Assembly: GCA_018831195.1 (NCBI GenBank)
Contig: JAHJDP010000085.1
Location: 23,410 to 87,409, forward strand
Reading direction: 5' to 3'
DNA: 64,000 nt
Origin: Candidatus Eisenbacteria bacterium
Lineage (GTDB): Bacteria; Eisenbacteria; RBG-16-71-46; CAIMUX01; JAHJDP01
Made by a program: the position numbers and the translations under genes. Each line of letters starts with the position of its first letter. The stretch's first letter is position 1. This document shows, one piece after another, positions 25,619 through 34,234 of the stretch. The notes below the pieces were generated by a model. That model saw only the letters and a program-made list of their open reading frames with translations, did not search any database and was not told the DNA's origin.

Positions 25619-26878
25619 CTAAGCCGCCTGGACTTCGAGCCGGTTTCCCGAACAACAGCACACTTTATTCCGTCCCGTAGCTTTGGCTTCATAAAGCGCC
25701 CGGTCAGCTTTGTTGAGAATCGTCACCGCCTGATCACCCGCCTGGGGGAATCCGGCAATACCCATGCTGACGCTGATCTTTTTCCTGCGGCTGAAGGTAT
25801 GATCGGCCACCTGCACGCGCAGACGCTCAGCGGCATTGAAGGCGCTTCTTACATCCGTCATCGGGAGAAGCACGACGAATTCATCCCCGCCGTAGCGGGC
25901 GACGAGATCCGAGTTCCTCGCCCAGCCCTTTAACAGCTTTGCCAGTTCCTTGAGGACGCGATCCCCCATCTGATGCCCATGTGTGTCGTTCAACGATTTG
26001 AAATTATCAATATCTATAAACATGAGGCTGAAGGGTTGTTCGTATCGCTGGGACCGATTTGTCTCCTCATTCAACCGTCTGATGAAATAACGCCTGTTGT
26101 TCAATGATGTCAGATCATCCGTAATGGCCAGCCGGTTCAACTCCTCGAACATGAGAAAGCGCTGGATGACCGCCGCGGTTTGACTCGCCACCAAGCTCAA
26201 AATACGTACATGTTCATTTTGGAATGTCTGGGGTTTGGGGTGGCTCAGGTTGAGCACCCCGATCAACTCGCCCTGCACCATGAGCGGCACCGAAGCAAAG
26301 GATCCAACCTCCAGATCATCCACGCGACGACCCCGGTGCAGGTCTTGCAAAACGACAATCCGCTTCTGCTTGGCCACCCAGGCGGAAAACCCGGGTCCAT
26401 GATCAAATTCCACTCCACCGATGAGATCGATGTGCCGTCCGCGAAAAGCGCCGACGGTCAAGCGATCGGTCGAGGTGTTTTTTATAAATAGGGTGGCGTT
26501 TTCATAAGGAACCACATCATTCACCAGCTCGAGGAGACGCTGGAAGAGATCTTCGCGATCCAAGGTGTTTTGGATCGTCCGGCTGATCTCATAAAGGATC
26601 TCCAATTCCGAATCCACCCGTTCGATCTCACCCACGCGATTGCGCCGTACGACCCGGATCAATTTGCTATTGACGGTCTGTGCCGCTTCCAGAAGATCCG
26701 AGGACCGTTTTTGCGAAACCGCGCGCTCCACGGCGGTGCCCAAGTTTTTCGATTCCTTGGGGGTGATGAGCGCCTCTTCTTCGAGCGTCTTGATAAGACG
26801 GTGTTCACCTTTCCGAAATTTATCAATTACTGTTTGTAGCTGGCGAGACCCCACCCCATTCCGTCGCTTCATGACCAT
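25619..26878 (-). CDS. GAF-GGDEF diguanylate cyclase
   Basis: The 419-residue soluble protein has a helical N-terminus (1-95), a GAF domain (about 95-245) and a GGDEF domain (250-415). The active-site motif GGDEF lies at residues 330-334, and an inhibitory I-site RNSD at 321-324 is five residues upstream, so feedback inhibition by c-di-GMP is expected. It also shows the metal-binding region FIDIDNFKSLND. It should synthesise c-di-GMP in response to a small ligand or redox signal at the GAF domain. It lies between HDOD and hybrid-kinase genes. A PilZ effector gene is at the other end of the cluster. Confidence 0.93.
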   Translation of the reverse strand: MVMKRRNGVGSRQLQTVIDKFRKGEHRLIKTLEEEALITPKESKNLGTAVERAVSQKRSSDLLEAAQTVNSKLIRVVRRNRVGEIERVDSELEILYEISRTIQNTLDREDLFQRLLELVNDVVPYENATLFIKNTSTDRLTVGAFRGRHIDLIGGVEFDHGPGFSAWVAKQKRIVVLQDLHRGRRVDDLEVGSFASVPLMVQGELIGVLNLSHPKPQTFQNEHVRILSLVASQTAAVIQRFLMFEELNRLAITDDLTSLNNRRYFIRRLNEETNRSQRYEQPFSLMFIDIDNFKSLNDTHGHQMGDRVLKELAKLLKGWARNSDLVARYGGDEFVVLLPMTDVRSAFNAAERLRVQVADHTFSRRKKISVSMGIAGFPQAGDQAVTILNKADRALYEAKATGRNKVCCCSGNRLEVQAA

Positions 26879-26894
26879 GGATTCCTTTCCTTCC

Positions 26895-27749
26895 TTAACT
26901 TGCCTGCTGAAAGACGGCCATTTCCTGCTCCAGGGACAATTGAATCCTTTCCCTGGCCGATTCTAATTCCTCGGGTGTCAAACCCAAGGCCTCAGTCCCC
27001 GCCCCGACTTCTTCATTCTGTTCCGTGGGCCGGGAACCTATGCCCATCCAATGCGTCACTTCATCAGCGGCCCTCACGACGAGCGTCAACCCCGAAAGAG
27101 CTGAAACATCGTCATGATGCCTCCCCACCGCTCCAGCCAAATCCTCCGGAAACTCCCAGCGTCTGGTGATCAATTCACCGACTTCAGCATGGTTGAACCC
27201 AAAGGCATCCTGCTCCAAAACGATGGACGCACCTTCTTTGTTATAGATTGAACGAAATACTGTCAGATAGCGCTCACCCATTGTTAAAGAGAGGATGAGG
27301 CGGCCGACATCATGCAACAATCCCGCGAGGAAGGCCTCCTCGGGATCGGCTTGTTTCGATCGTTGCGCCAGATAGCGCGCCGACAAGGCGGCGCCCATGC
27401 TGTGCATCCACATCGATGTCTCCTCAAAACTCGGCTTGCTCCTGCCGTGAACGGGCAATGAATGGAGTAGGATCAGATTCCGCACCGCCGTGACACCCAA
27501 GAGGACCACCGCCTGGCTGAGGGTTCTCACCTGATTTCGGAGACCGAAAAAGGGGGAATTGCAGGTGGCGAGGACCTTGCTGGTCAGACCGGGATCGGTC
27601 GAAACGACCTTCACCAGATCAGCAACGGCGATATCTTCCATATTGCGGCTCATCTGGAGAACCCGTTGGGCGACGAGCGGCATCGGGGGAACATCCTCCA
27701 CCAGCTTCATCATGGCCAACTCCTCACCCTTTCCGTTCTCAGCGTCCAT
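26895..27749 (-). CDS. HDOD domain regulatory protein
   Basis: From ATG 27749 (GAAGGG 8 nt upstream) the protein has 284 residues and one HDOD domain. Diagnostic segments are KLVEDVPPMPLVAQRVLQM, LTSKVLATCNSPFFGL, SQAVVLLGVTAVRNLIL, FLAGLLHDVGRLIL and ITRRWEFPEDLAGAVGRHHD. HDOD proteins are non-catalytic or weakly catalytic HD relatives that regulate c-di-GMP, flagellar or stress networks by protein contact. The start lies inside the end of the preceding gene (11-bp overlap). The C-terminus is helical and Glu-rich. Confidence 0.9.
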   Translation of the reverse strand: MDAENGKGEELAMMKLVEDVPPMPLVAQRVLQMSRNMEDIAVADLVKVVSTDPGLTSKVLATCNSPFFGLRNQVRTLSQAVVLLGVTAVRNLILLHSLPVHGRSKPSFEETSMWMHSMGAALSARYLAQRSKQADPEEAFLAGLLHDVGRLILSLTMGERYLTVFRSIYNKEGASIVLEQDAFGFNHAEVGELITRRWEFPEDLAGAVGRHHDDVSALSGLTLVVRAADEVTHWMGIGSRPTEQNEEVGAGTEALGLTPEELESARERIQLSLEQEMAVFQQAS

Positions 27750-28737
27750 TCTGTAATCCCTTCTCTTTAATAATGTTAGGTGGTATTCTTTGATGCAATG
27801 CTGCTCTACTTTCGATCTTCTCACCATTCATTACTTTTCGGCTTTTCGGGTCGGGAAATTCAGCATCAGATTGGAAAAAGAGGCGGACCGATTCCCTTGA
27901 TATGCGGAGCCTTCGCGCTATCTGCTCGATCCCTTCTCCCTGTTGGACCAACTGCTGAACCTGTTCCTTGATCCCCAAAACCGGCCTTCGCGTGGGCCGG
28001 TTGTCGAGCCTCCGGCCGGTGGGAAGAGGTTCGGGATCGTGGGCGAATCCCAAACTGGGGGGGCGGAGAACCGGTTGCCGGATCGGCCTGGACTCCGTGA
28101 CCGGACGGGATTCCCTGACCGGCCGGGATTCCGCGATCGGATTTCCCGCCATCTCCGGCTCCTGAGCCGTTCCCGCCGGTGTGAGGGATTGAATGCCGGC
28201 TTCCTTCCAGCGCGTCGCCATGACTTCTAAATCCTGTAGAGCCTTGAGGACCGCCTCTTGGTTTGCTTGAAGCGGACCCTTGGATCCCTCATCCCCTTTT
28301 CTGAGCCTGCCGGTCTTCAAGAGACGGCGCTGGCCTTTAACAAAGAGGGCCGCACCGATAAATCCTCCGAAAACACCCCAGATGAGCGCCACCGGGAAGG
28401 AGGCGGAATCCCGGAGGATGCCGGCGGATCTCTCCTCCCCGTCGGAAATCACCCCTCCGTCCTGGTGAAAGAGACCGGAGGCGCTTTGATCTCCCGTGTC
28501 GACGGAGCTTTTCGGCACCGACTCCGGGCCGGGCCCTTGATCCCGCGCCCAGGTCACACCGTCATAGGGGCTTGTCGCGTCGGCATCAGCCGTCTGAGCT
28601 GAAAGGGGTCCGGCGCAACACATCAATGTTAAACCGATCACGACGAAGACGGAGTGCAACCTTTGCCGACCGGCTGCCGATCCGACTAGGCCTTGATATC
28701 GATAACTCGTCCTTTGACCGTCCCGCCGTCCTGGCAT
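27739..28737 (-). CDS. Membrane protein with ESRP repeats and C-terminal HTH-like domain (flagellar locus)
   Basis: The 332-residue protein has an N-terminal hydrophobic segment (28-48, ending PLSAQ) and a second membrane helix at about 114-134. A cytoplasmic part follows with three copies of ESRPxx (203-220). The C-terminal domain KEQVQQLVQQGEGIEQIARRLRISRESVRLFF (residues 257-288) resembles a helix-turn-helix such as that of DUF6115 proteins found in flagellar operons. The name and function are unknown. The start is preceded by AGGGAG 8 nt upstream. It overlaps the acidic gene upstream (52 bp) and the HDOD gene downstream (11 bp), so co-translation is likely. Confidence 0.7.
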   Translation of the reverse strand: MPGRRDGQRTSYRYQGLVGSAAGRQRLHSVFVVIGLTLMCCAGPLSAQTADADATSPYDGVTWARDQGPGPESVPKSSVDTGDQSASGLFHQDGGVISDGEERSAGILRDSASFPVALIWGVFGGFIGAALFVKGQRRLLKTGRLRKGDEGSKGPLQANQEAVLKALQDLEVMATRWKEAGIQSLTPAGTAQEPEMAGNPIAESRPVRESRPVTESRPIRQPVLRPPSLGFAHDPEPLPTGRRLDNRPTRRPVLGIKEQVQQLVQQGEGIEQIARRLRISRESVRLFFQSDAEFPDPKSRKVMNGEKIESRAALHQRIPPNIIKEKGLQNGR

Positions 28738-28973
28738 GACGTTTCTCCCTCTATTTTGGATTCCTGATCCTCAACACCCGTTTCTTCTTCCGGACTCATT
28801 TCCTTTTCTCTCTCCTCATCCTCAATCCCGCCGGATGCCGCTTCTTCATCGCCTCGTTGCGGGCTCTCATGCGATGGGGACTTGTCTTGATTCTGTCCCC
28901 GGTCCCGCAATCCCTGCACCCTTTCCAGGGTCTCAATTGAGGGGATTTTGTTAATGTTGCTCAACCGGTCCAT
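28686..28973 (-). CDS. Small acidic, probably disordered protein of the fliA operon
   Basis: From ATG 28973 the protein has 95 residues. A short conserved-looking head (MDRLSNINKIPSIETLERVQ) is followed by a Glu/Asp/Ser-rich middle, and it ends in GRVIDIKA. No domain is recognised. The GGGGTGA before the ATG and the 23-nt gap after fliA support translation. The mixed amphipathic ends around a disordered core suggest a binding peptide or chaperone-like partner, but that is speculation. It overlaps the next gene by 52 bp. Confidence 0.55.
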   Translation of the reverse strand: MDRLSNINKIPSIETLERVQGLRDRGQNQDKSPSHESPQRGDEEAASGGIEDEEREKEMSPEEETGVEDQESKIEGETSCQDGGTVKGRVIDIKA

Positions 28974-28996
28974 GTCACCCCGGTTCCGCCGCGCGA

Positions 28997-29806
28997 TTAA
29001 GCGGCCCGATCCACGCACCCCATCGATTCACCCTGAAGAAGCGGCCGTAATCTTGTTCTCAGGCGCTGCACCGCCTTTGTGTGAATCTGGCTGACACGGG
29101 ATTCGGAAATGTTCAATGTTTCACCGATCTCCTTGAGCGTCATCTCCTCGTAGTAATAAAGGGCCAACACGAGTCTCTCCTGCTCGGAAAGGGCGTTGAC
29201 ACTTCTAAGAAGAAGATCGCGGGATTCGGTTGTTTCAATCTGTTCAAGAGCGTCGATCGCCTCCGCGTCCTGAATCATGTCCGAGAGCCCTGATAGCTCA
29301 TGTTCGTCATCCACGGTCACCGTCGAATCGAGCGAAAGAAGCATCGAACCGCGTATATCGTCGAGGAGCTTGTGGTACTCGGTGAGCCGCATGCTCATGG
29401 CGCGCGCCACCTCTTCATCGCAGGCGGGCCGTCCGAGCTGTTGATCCAGCAAGCGGCAGGTCTTTTCCACTTGGCGGGCCTTGCGCCGGATGGTCCGTGA
29501 GGCCCAGTCAAGGGATCGAAGTTCATCCAAGACAGCCCCTTTGATCCTCCAAATGGCGTATGTCTCGAATTTTGTTCCACGGTCTGCGTCGAATTTCTCC
29601 AGCGCATCATACAGGCCGATGATCGCCGTGCTGATGAGGTCCTCCTTGTCCACCGTTCGGGGAAGACCCGCGGCCACTTTGTCGACCACATACTTCACCA
29701 AGGGTGCATACCGTCGGAGAGCCTCTTCCCGTTTTTTCTGCTCCCGCTCCAGATTCGGCGGTACAGGTTTGGCTACCAACCGGAGAAATTCAGATGTGTC
29801 CTCCAT
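28997..29806 (-). CDS. fliA: Flagellar sigma factor FliA (sigma-28)
   Basis: From ATG 29806 (AGGAGG 5-6 nt upstream) the protein has 269 residues. Sigma regions 2, 3 and 4 are present: APLVKYVVDKVAAGLP and DLISTAIIGLYDALEKFD (region 2), FETYAIWRIKGAVLDELR (2.4), and the region 4 helix-turn-helix EEMTLKEIGETLNISESRVSQIH. FliA directs RNA polymerase to late flagellar promoters such as flagellin and is held by FlgM until the hook is complete. A FlgM-like gene lies at 61211-61486. A stand-alone region 4 relative lies at 55332-55673. Confidence 0.95.
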   Translation of the reverse strand: MEDTSEFLRLVAKPVPPNLEREQKKREEALRRYAPLVKYVVDKVAAGLPRTVDKEDLISTAIIGLYDALEKFDADRGTKFETYAIWRIKGAVLDELRSLDWASRTIRRKARQVEKTCRLLDQQLGRPACDEEVARAMSMRLTEYHKLLDDIRGSMLLSLDSTVTVDDEHELSGLSDMIQDAEAIDALEQIETTESRDLLLRSVNALSEQERLVLALYYYEEMTLKEIGETLNISESRVSQIHTKAVQRLRTRLRPLLQGESMGCVDRAA

Positions 29807-29828
29807 GAGACCTCCTCGTTGCGGGTCA

Positions 29829-30104
29829 TTAGGCCGCAGGAGTTTCCTCCTCCTCGACCTGTGTCTTGGATTCAAGCTTTAACTTTTGTTCTTCCGCCTC
29901 TCGCGTGGCGACGAGCCGGCTCAGCACCATCTCCCCCACCACACGCAAGGCCAATCGAACCAGCAGATAAACGGCCAAGCCGCAGACAACGGCCCTGAAT
30001 GATTGTTGAAGAGGTGTCACACCTCTGATCCATGTAATGACCGCGATGACCATGGCCGTTCCCATTCCCAGAAGGAGAGCGAAGCGATGAGCGATCTCAT
30101 TCAT
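29829..30104 (-). CDS. Small two-helix membrane protein between flhG and fliA
   Basis: The 91-residue protein has two hydrophobic helices (about 5-25 and 35-60) and a Glu/Lys-rich cytoplasmic tail (EEQKLKLESKTQVEEEE). It has no recognised family. Small membrane proteins occupy this slot, between flhG and fliA, in other flagellar operons. The reading frame is flanked by tight spacing (9 nt to flhG, 22 nt to fliA), which argues that it is a real gene. Confidence 0.65.
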   Translation of the reverse strand: MNEIAHRFALLLGMGTAMVIAVITWIRGVTPLQQSFRAVVCGLAVYLLVRLALRVVGEMVLSRLVATREAEEQKLKLESKTQVEEEETPAA

Positions 30105-30113
30105 CCCATTCTC

Positions 30114-31001
30114 CTAGGCGACGCCGACATGTCCCGGCAAGCGGGTCCGCGGCGGTTCTTCAACATGCAACAGCTGATCCGCCAAACTCTCGAGGGCCAT
30201 TGCCGCCTGAGATTTGGGAAACATATCGACAAAGGGTTCTTGGGCGTGTATCGAACGCAGCACGAGATCATCTTCGGGTATCATGCCGAGGACCTCCGGT
30301 TTCATCTGGAGAAAGTGCTGTGCGACGGATCGTATCCGGCGGGCCGCGCGCCGCGCTTCCGCGCCGTTACGAACCCGGTTGAGGACCAATCGCGGCGCAT
30401 TCCAAATCGGCCGGCTGAGCAGAACCTTCAACGTGGCATAGGCATCGGAGAAGGCGGTCGGTTCGGGCGTTGTGAGAATCAGGATTTCGCGTGTCGCCTG
30501 CGCCAGCCTGATATTTTGACGATGAATGCCGCTCCCCGTGTCGACGAGGAAAACATCATGACGGCTCTTCAGATCGTCCAATGAACGGATCAGGACCTCC
30601 CGGCGGTAATCGTCGAGGTTGGCCATATCCTCCACACCCGAGGCGGCGGGCAGCAACTTTATCCCATGCGGACCTTCCAAAATAATATCGTCCAGGGTCA
30701 TCTTTCCGGAGACGACATCCCACAGGTTGTACTGAGGCACAAGACCGAGCAGAAGATCGACATTCGCCAGACTCAGATCGCCATCCAGTACCAGAACCTT
30801 GAGTCCCCGGCGGGCAAAGAGGACGGCCAAATTAGCGACTAAGGTGCTCTTGCCGACCCCGCCTTTGCCGCTGATCACTGATAAGGAAATCGGTTCCCGA
30901 AAAGAGCCGATCGGCTCTCCCGGGCGGCGGTAGGTCGACGTCCCATGAATGAGTGAGAGATGGGCCGGAGTCCTTCGTCTATCCGGTGATTGCCGTGTCA
31001 T
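30114..31001 (-). CDS. flhG: Flagellar number regulator FlhG (MinD/ParA-type ATPase)
   Basis: The 295-residue ATPase has the deviant Walker A motif GKGGVGKSTL (residues 45-54), LVLDGDLSLANVDLLLG and the switch segment VDTGSGIHRQN. It is followed by ILTTPEPTAFSDAYATLK. FlhG controls flagellar number with FlhF, and in many species it damps the NtrC-type flagellar activator. Here two such activators lie in the same cluster. The ATG is 23 bp inside the end of flhF, with AAAGGA upstream. The N-terminal 40 residues are basic. Confidence 0.93.
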   Translation of the reverse strand: MTRQSPDRRRTPAHLSLIHGTSTYRRPGEPIGSFREPISLSVISGKGGVGKSTLVANLAVLFARRGLKVLVLDGDLSLANVDLLLGLVPQYNLWDVVSGKMTLDDIILEGPHGIKLLPAASGVEDMANLDDYRREVLIRSLDDLKSRHDVFLVDTGSGIHRQNIRLAQATREILILTTPEPTAFSDAYATLKVLLSRPIWNAPRLVLNRVRNGAEARRAARRIRSVAQHFLQMKPEVLGMIPEDDLVLRSIHAQEPFVDMFPKSQAAMALESLADQLLHVEEPPRTRLPGHVGVA

Positions 31002-32163
31002 GAACCGTCATCCTTTCCTTTACCGTTGGGGTCTCGTTCTCTTGATCTATAAGCTCAATACCGTCCAGCACCAGGTCCACGATCTCTTCAGTGTCGGCCA
31101 CCCGCAGATCATCCGGCACACGCTGGCCATCGGAGAGATAAGCTATCGGCAGAGAAGCTTTAAGGGGCGTTGTGAACAAACAGCCATAACTGTCTGTTTC
31201 GTCAATCTTTGTAAATGTAATCGCCTTCGGCTCAAGGGAGCGAAAGGTTCCTACATAGCGAACCTGATCCCGAACCCGCATGGAGACCGCCAGCAATACA
31301 TGAACCTGTGCCCCAGGCATCGCGGCCAAGAGGGGCTTCAAGCGGCGCACCCCCTCGGGATCCGTCCATTGGATACCGGGGGTGTCGACAATAATCGTCG
31401 TCATCGAAGAAAGCAGACCTTCAAGAGCCTCTTCAACCTCCTCTGGTGAGTAGGCGATAGCGGAGGGGAGTCCGAGCACCTCGGCGTAGGAGTTAAGATG
31501 CAGGGCACCGGCCAGACGGATCGTATCCAGTGATAGGAGGCCGACAGGGTGGCCTGCATCCCGGATTCGGGCGGCGAGTTTGGCGCAGGTCGTCGTCTTC
31601 CCGACACCGGGCCCGCCCACCATCACAATAATCTGCGGATGGATGATATCCGGCATGATCTCTCCCCCGACGCGGACCAGGGAACGAATATGCCGGCGAA
31701 GCCGTTCGGCTGTGTCGGCGCTTCCATGGTGCCGCGGGGGCAAAATCTTCAAGATGCCAAGGGCCAAGGAGGAATCGACATCACTCTCGATGAGATCGAG
31801 ATAGATCTCGCGGGCCCAGGGTGTGAGATGAGAGAAATGGTCAGATGAGACGAGGCGACTTAGGTACCGAATCTTATCCAACGCTTTATCAAGTTCCATC
31901 TGAAGTCCTGCCGTGTCCGGGGCCGTCCTCGTCATCGGCGATGAGGCGATCGGCAATGCGGAAACCGAGGCCGGCCCCCGAACCGGTTTGGGTGGAAGGT
32001 CCGGCCCTGGATCGCTTGCCGCCAGTACAACGACCTGTGCCGGTCGCCGGGATGAGGCCGGTGTCTTTTTTGTCTCAAGAATGAGGGCGTCTGGTCCCAG
32101 GCTCTCTCTTACCTTGGAGAGGGCACCCGCCATGTCACGCGCTTGAAACCTTCGAATATTCAT
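30979..32163 (-). CDS. flhF: Flagellar SRP-type GTPase FlhF
   Basis: The 394-residue protein starts MNIRRFQARDMAGALSKVRESLGPDALIL, the FlhF B-domain head. A Pro-rich linker and helical N domain lead to a GTPase domain with MVGGPGVGKTTTCAKLA, IIVDTPGI and FTKIDETDSYG. FlhF marks the site of flagellar assembly at the pole in many bacteria. It overlaps flhA by 29 bp and flhG by 23 bp, and AAAGG precedes the ATG. The G domain ends LSDGQRVPDDL, as in other FlhF proteins. Confidence 0.95.
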   Translation of the reverse strand: MNIRRFQARDMAGALSKVRESLGPDALILETKKTPASSRRPAQVVVLAASDPGPDLPPKPVRGPASVSALPIASSPMTRTAPDTAGLQMELDKALDKIRYLSRLVSSDHFSHLTPWAREIYLDLIESDVDSSLALGILKILPPRHHGSADTAERLRRHIRSLVRVGGEIMPDIIHPQIIVMVGGPGVGKTTTCAKLAARIRDAGHPVGLLSLDTIRLAGALHLNSYAEVLGLPSAIAYSPEEVEEALEGLLSSMTTIIVDTPGIQWTDPEGVRRLKPLLAAMPGAQVHVLLAVSMRVRDQVRYVGTFRSLEPKAITFTKIDETDSYGCLFTTPLKASLPIAYLSDGQRVPDDLRVADTEEIVDLVLDGIELIDQENETPTVKERMTVHDTAITG

Positions 32164-34228
32164 GAGTACCTTTCACCACCGCCGTGGTCCTGAGCGAAGG
32201 GGCATGGGCCACTTCCGCATACGAGAGAACCACCAAGTGCGGCACGAATCGGATGATCAACTCCCGCAGATAGGGTCGAATCGCTTGCGAACAGAGAATC
32301 AGCGGTTGTGGAGAAACCACGACCGAGAGTTCTATCGCTTGGCGAATCTCCTCCACCAGTGCCTGTAATTGGTCCGGAGGGAGGATGAGGTAACGGTGAC
32401 CGTCTCCCTCCCTTAAACTATCCAACAGCTCATGCTCCAAACCGGGGTCCAGCGCAATAGCATGCAGGATTCCCCGTTTATCCTTATATGGTTGGATCAA
32501 GGCGCGCCCCAGAGATTCGCGGACTTTCTCAACCAACATGTCTAAGTCTTTGACTGATGGGGCATAATCCGCCAACGTCTCCAAAATGGTGACGAGATCC
32601 CGAATCGAAACCCGCTCCTCTATGAGTCGCTGAAGAACCTTTTGCACGCCCCCGAGGTTGAGATGCTGGGGCATCAGCTCTTCGACGACGGCCGGGTATT
32701 GGGTCTTGATCTGGTCGATGAGACGCTGTGTTTCCTGCCGGCCGAGGAGTTCGTGCCCATGCCGGCGGATCACCTCAGTAAAGTGGGTGGTAAGAACAGC
32801 CGAGGGTTCCACAACGGTGTATCCGCGGGCTTCCGCTTCCTCACGCTGGCCCCGCGTAATCCAGATCGCCTGCAGACCGAAGGCCGGTTCTTTCGTTGGA
32901 ATCCCGCTGAGGGGGGGCGCGTCGGGCGATCCGCCCATGGCAAGATCGTGATCGACAATGAGATTTCCGCGAGCCACCTCAACACCCCGGATATTGATAA
33001 TGTAGCTGTCCGCGGAGAGCCGGATGTTATCCCGGATCCGGATCGGCGGGACAACCAGGCCCAATTCGGTCGCGATCTGCCGGCGGATCATCGAAACCCG
33101 GCGGGCGAGATCGCCCCCACTCTTCTCATCCACGAGCGGAATCAATCCGTATCCGATTTCCAATTCCAATGAATCGACGTCCAGGAGCCGCTCGACCTTC
33201 TCCGGTCCGTCGGAGACTTTGGGCTTTCTCAGTTGTATGGCTCTTTCCTTTTGACGGGCGACCTCTTGGCGCGCCAGGAGACCCACACCCGCCGTCAGTC
33301 CGCCGAGGATAAAGAAGGGCAGAAAGGGAAGCCCCGGAACCAGCCCCAATGCCAGGAGGATTCCCGCCACAACAAGAGGAGCCCGCGGCTCGGAGAGGGA
33401 TTGCCGCATGACCTCGCGTCCGAGACTCCCCTGCCCCTCCGAACGGGTGATGATGATACCCGATGCGGTGGAAATCACTAGAGCGGGGAGCTGCGCCACC
33501 AATCCGTCACCGATCGTGAGAAGTGTATAAGTCCGGGCCGCTTCGCCGATCCCCATCCCCTGCTGTGTTAAACCGATCGCCAGCCCGCCGATAATATTGA
33601 TCAAGGTGATGACGATGCCGGCAATCGCATCGCCGCGGACGAATTTCGACGCTCCATCCATCGCGCCATAAAAGTCGGCCTGGCGGCTGATCTCTCTCCG
33701 GCGCCTTCGCGCCTCGATTTCATCGATCAGCCCCGCGTTCAGATCGGCATCGATCGCCATCTGCCGGCCGGGCATGGCGTCCAATGTGAAACGCGCCGTC
33801 ACCTCGGCAATCCTTCCGGCTCCCTTGGTAATCACAAGGAACTGAATCGCGACCAAAATGATAAAGACCACCAGACCGACGGCGTAATTGCCTCCCACGA
33901 CAAAGCTCCCGAAGGCGCCGATGACTTTGCCGCCGTAGGCGTTCAGCAGGATCTGGCGTGTCGAGGCGACATTGAGAGAAAGACGGAATAGGGTGATCAG
34001 CAGCAGGACGGTTGGAAAAACGCTGAAATCGAGAGGATTGGCGACATAGATCGTGAGCATCAGAATGACCAACCCCGAGGTCAGGCTGAGGATGAGTAAG
34101 ATATCGAGTACGGGCGCCGGGACGGGAATGACCAGGATGGCCAGGAGAAGCAGGATAGAACCCGCCACCAGGATATCCGCCCGACGGACAAGCCAGGAAT
34201 CGTAGATCTTTTCGCTCTGACTCATCAT
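32135..34228 (-). CDS. flhA: Flagellar export apparatus protein FlhA
   Basis: The 697-residue inner-membrane protein has about eight transmembrane helices in its first 330 residues. It carries the FHIPEP signature region (DLNAGLIDEIEARRRRREISRQADFYGAMDGASKFVRGDA) and a large C-terminal cytoplasmic domain (from about 355) that binds chaperone-substrate complexes. FlhA forms the nonameric export gate of the flagellar type III system. It starts 6 nt after the flhB stop codon. Confidence 0.97.
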   Translation of the reverse strand: MMSQSEKIYDSWLVRRADILVAGSILLLLAILVIPVPAPVLDILLILSLTSGLVILMLTIYVANPLDFSVFPTVLLLITLFRLSLNVASTRQILLNAYGGKVIGAFGSFVVGGNYAVGLVVFIILVAIQFLVITKGAGRIAEVTARFTLDAMPGRQMAIDADLNAGLIDEIEARRRRREISRQADFYGAMDGASKFVRGDAIAGIVITLINIIGGLAIGLTQQGMGIGEAARTYTLLTIGDGLVAQLPALVISTASGIIITRSEGQGSLGREVMRQSLSEPRAPLVVAGILLALGLVPGLPFLPFFILGGLTAGVGLLARQEVARQKERAIQLRKPKVSDGPEKVERLLDVDSLELEIGYGLIPLVDEKSGGDLARRVSMIRRQIATELGLVVPPIRIRDNIRLSADSYIINIRGVEVARGNLIVDHDLAMGGSPDAPPLSGIPTKEPAFGLQAIWITRGQREEAEARGYTVVEPSAVLTTHFTEVIRRHGHELLGRQETQRLIDQIKTQYPAVVEELMPQHLNLGGVQKVLQRLIEERVSIRDLVTILETLADYAPSVKDLDMLVEKVRESLGRALIQPYKDKRGILHAIALDPGLEHELLDSLREGDGHRYLILPPDQLQALVEEIRQAIELSVVVSPQPLILCSQAIRPYLRELIIRFVPHLVVLSYAEVAHAPSLRTTAVVKGTHEYSKVSSA

Positions 34229-34234
34229 ACCTCT

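Noticed and set aside
25588..25692. 35-residue N-terminal extension of the hybrid kinase
   Set aside because: It overlaps the GGDEF gene by 74 bp, and receiver domains normally start close to the motif VLVVDDE. ATG 25587 is a better start.
28078..28131. Short tandem similarity (ESRP repeats) as a possible CRISPR or DNA repeat element
   Set aside because: It is an in-frame protein repeat of three imperfect units, without spacers or flanking array features.
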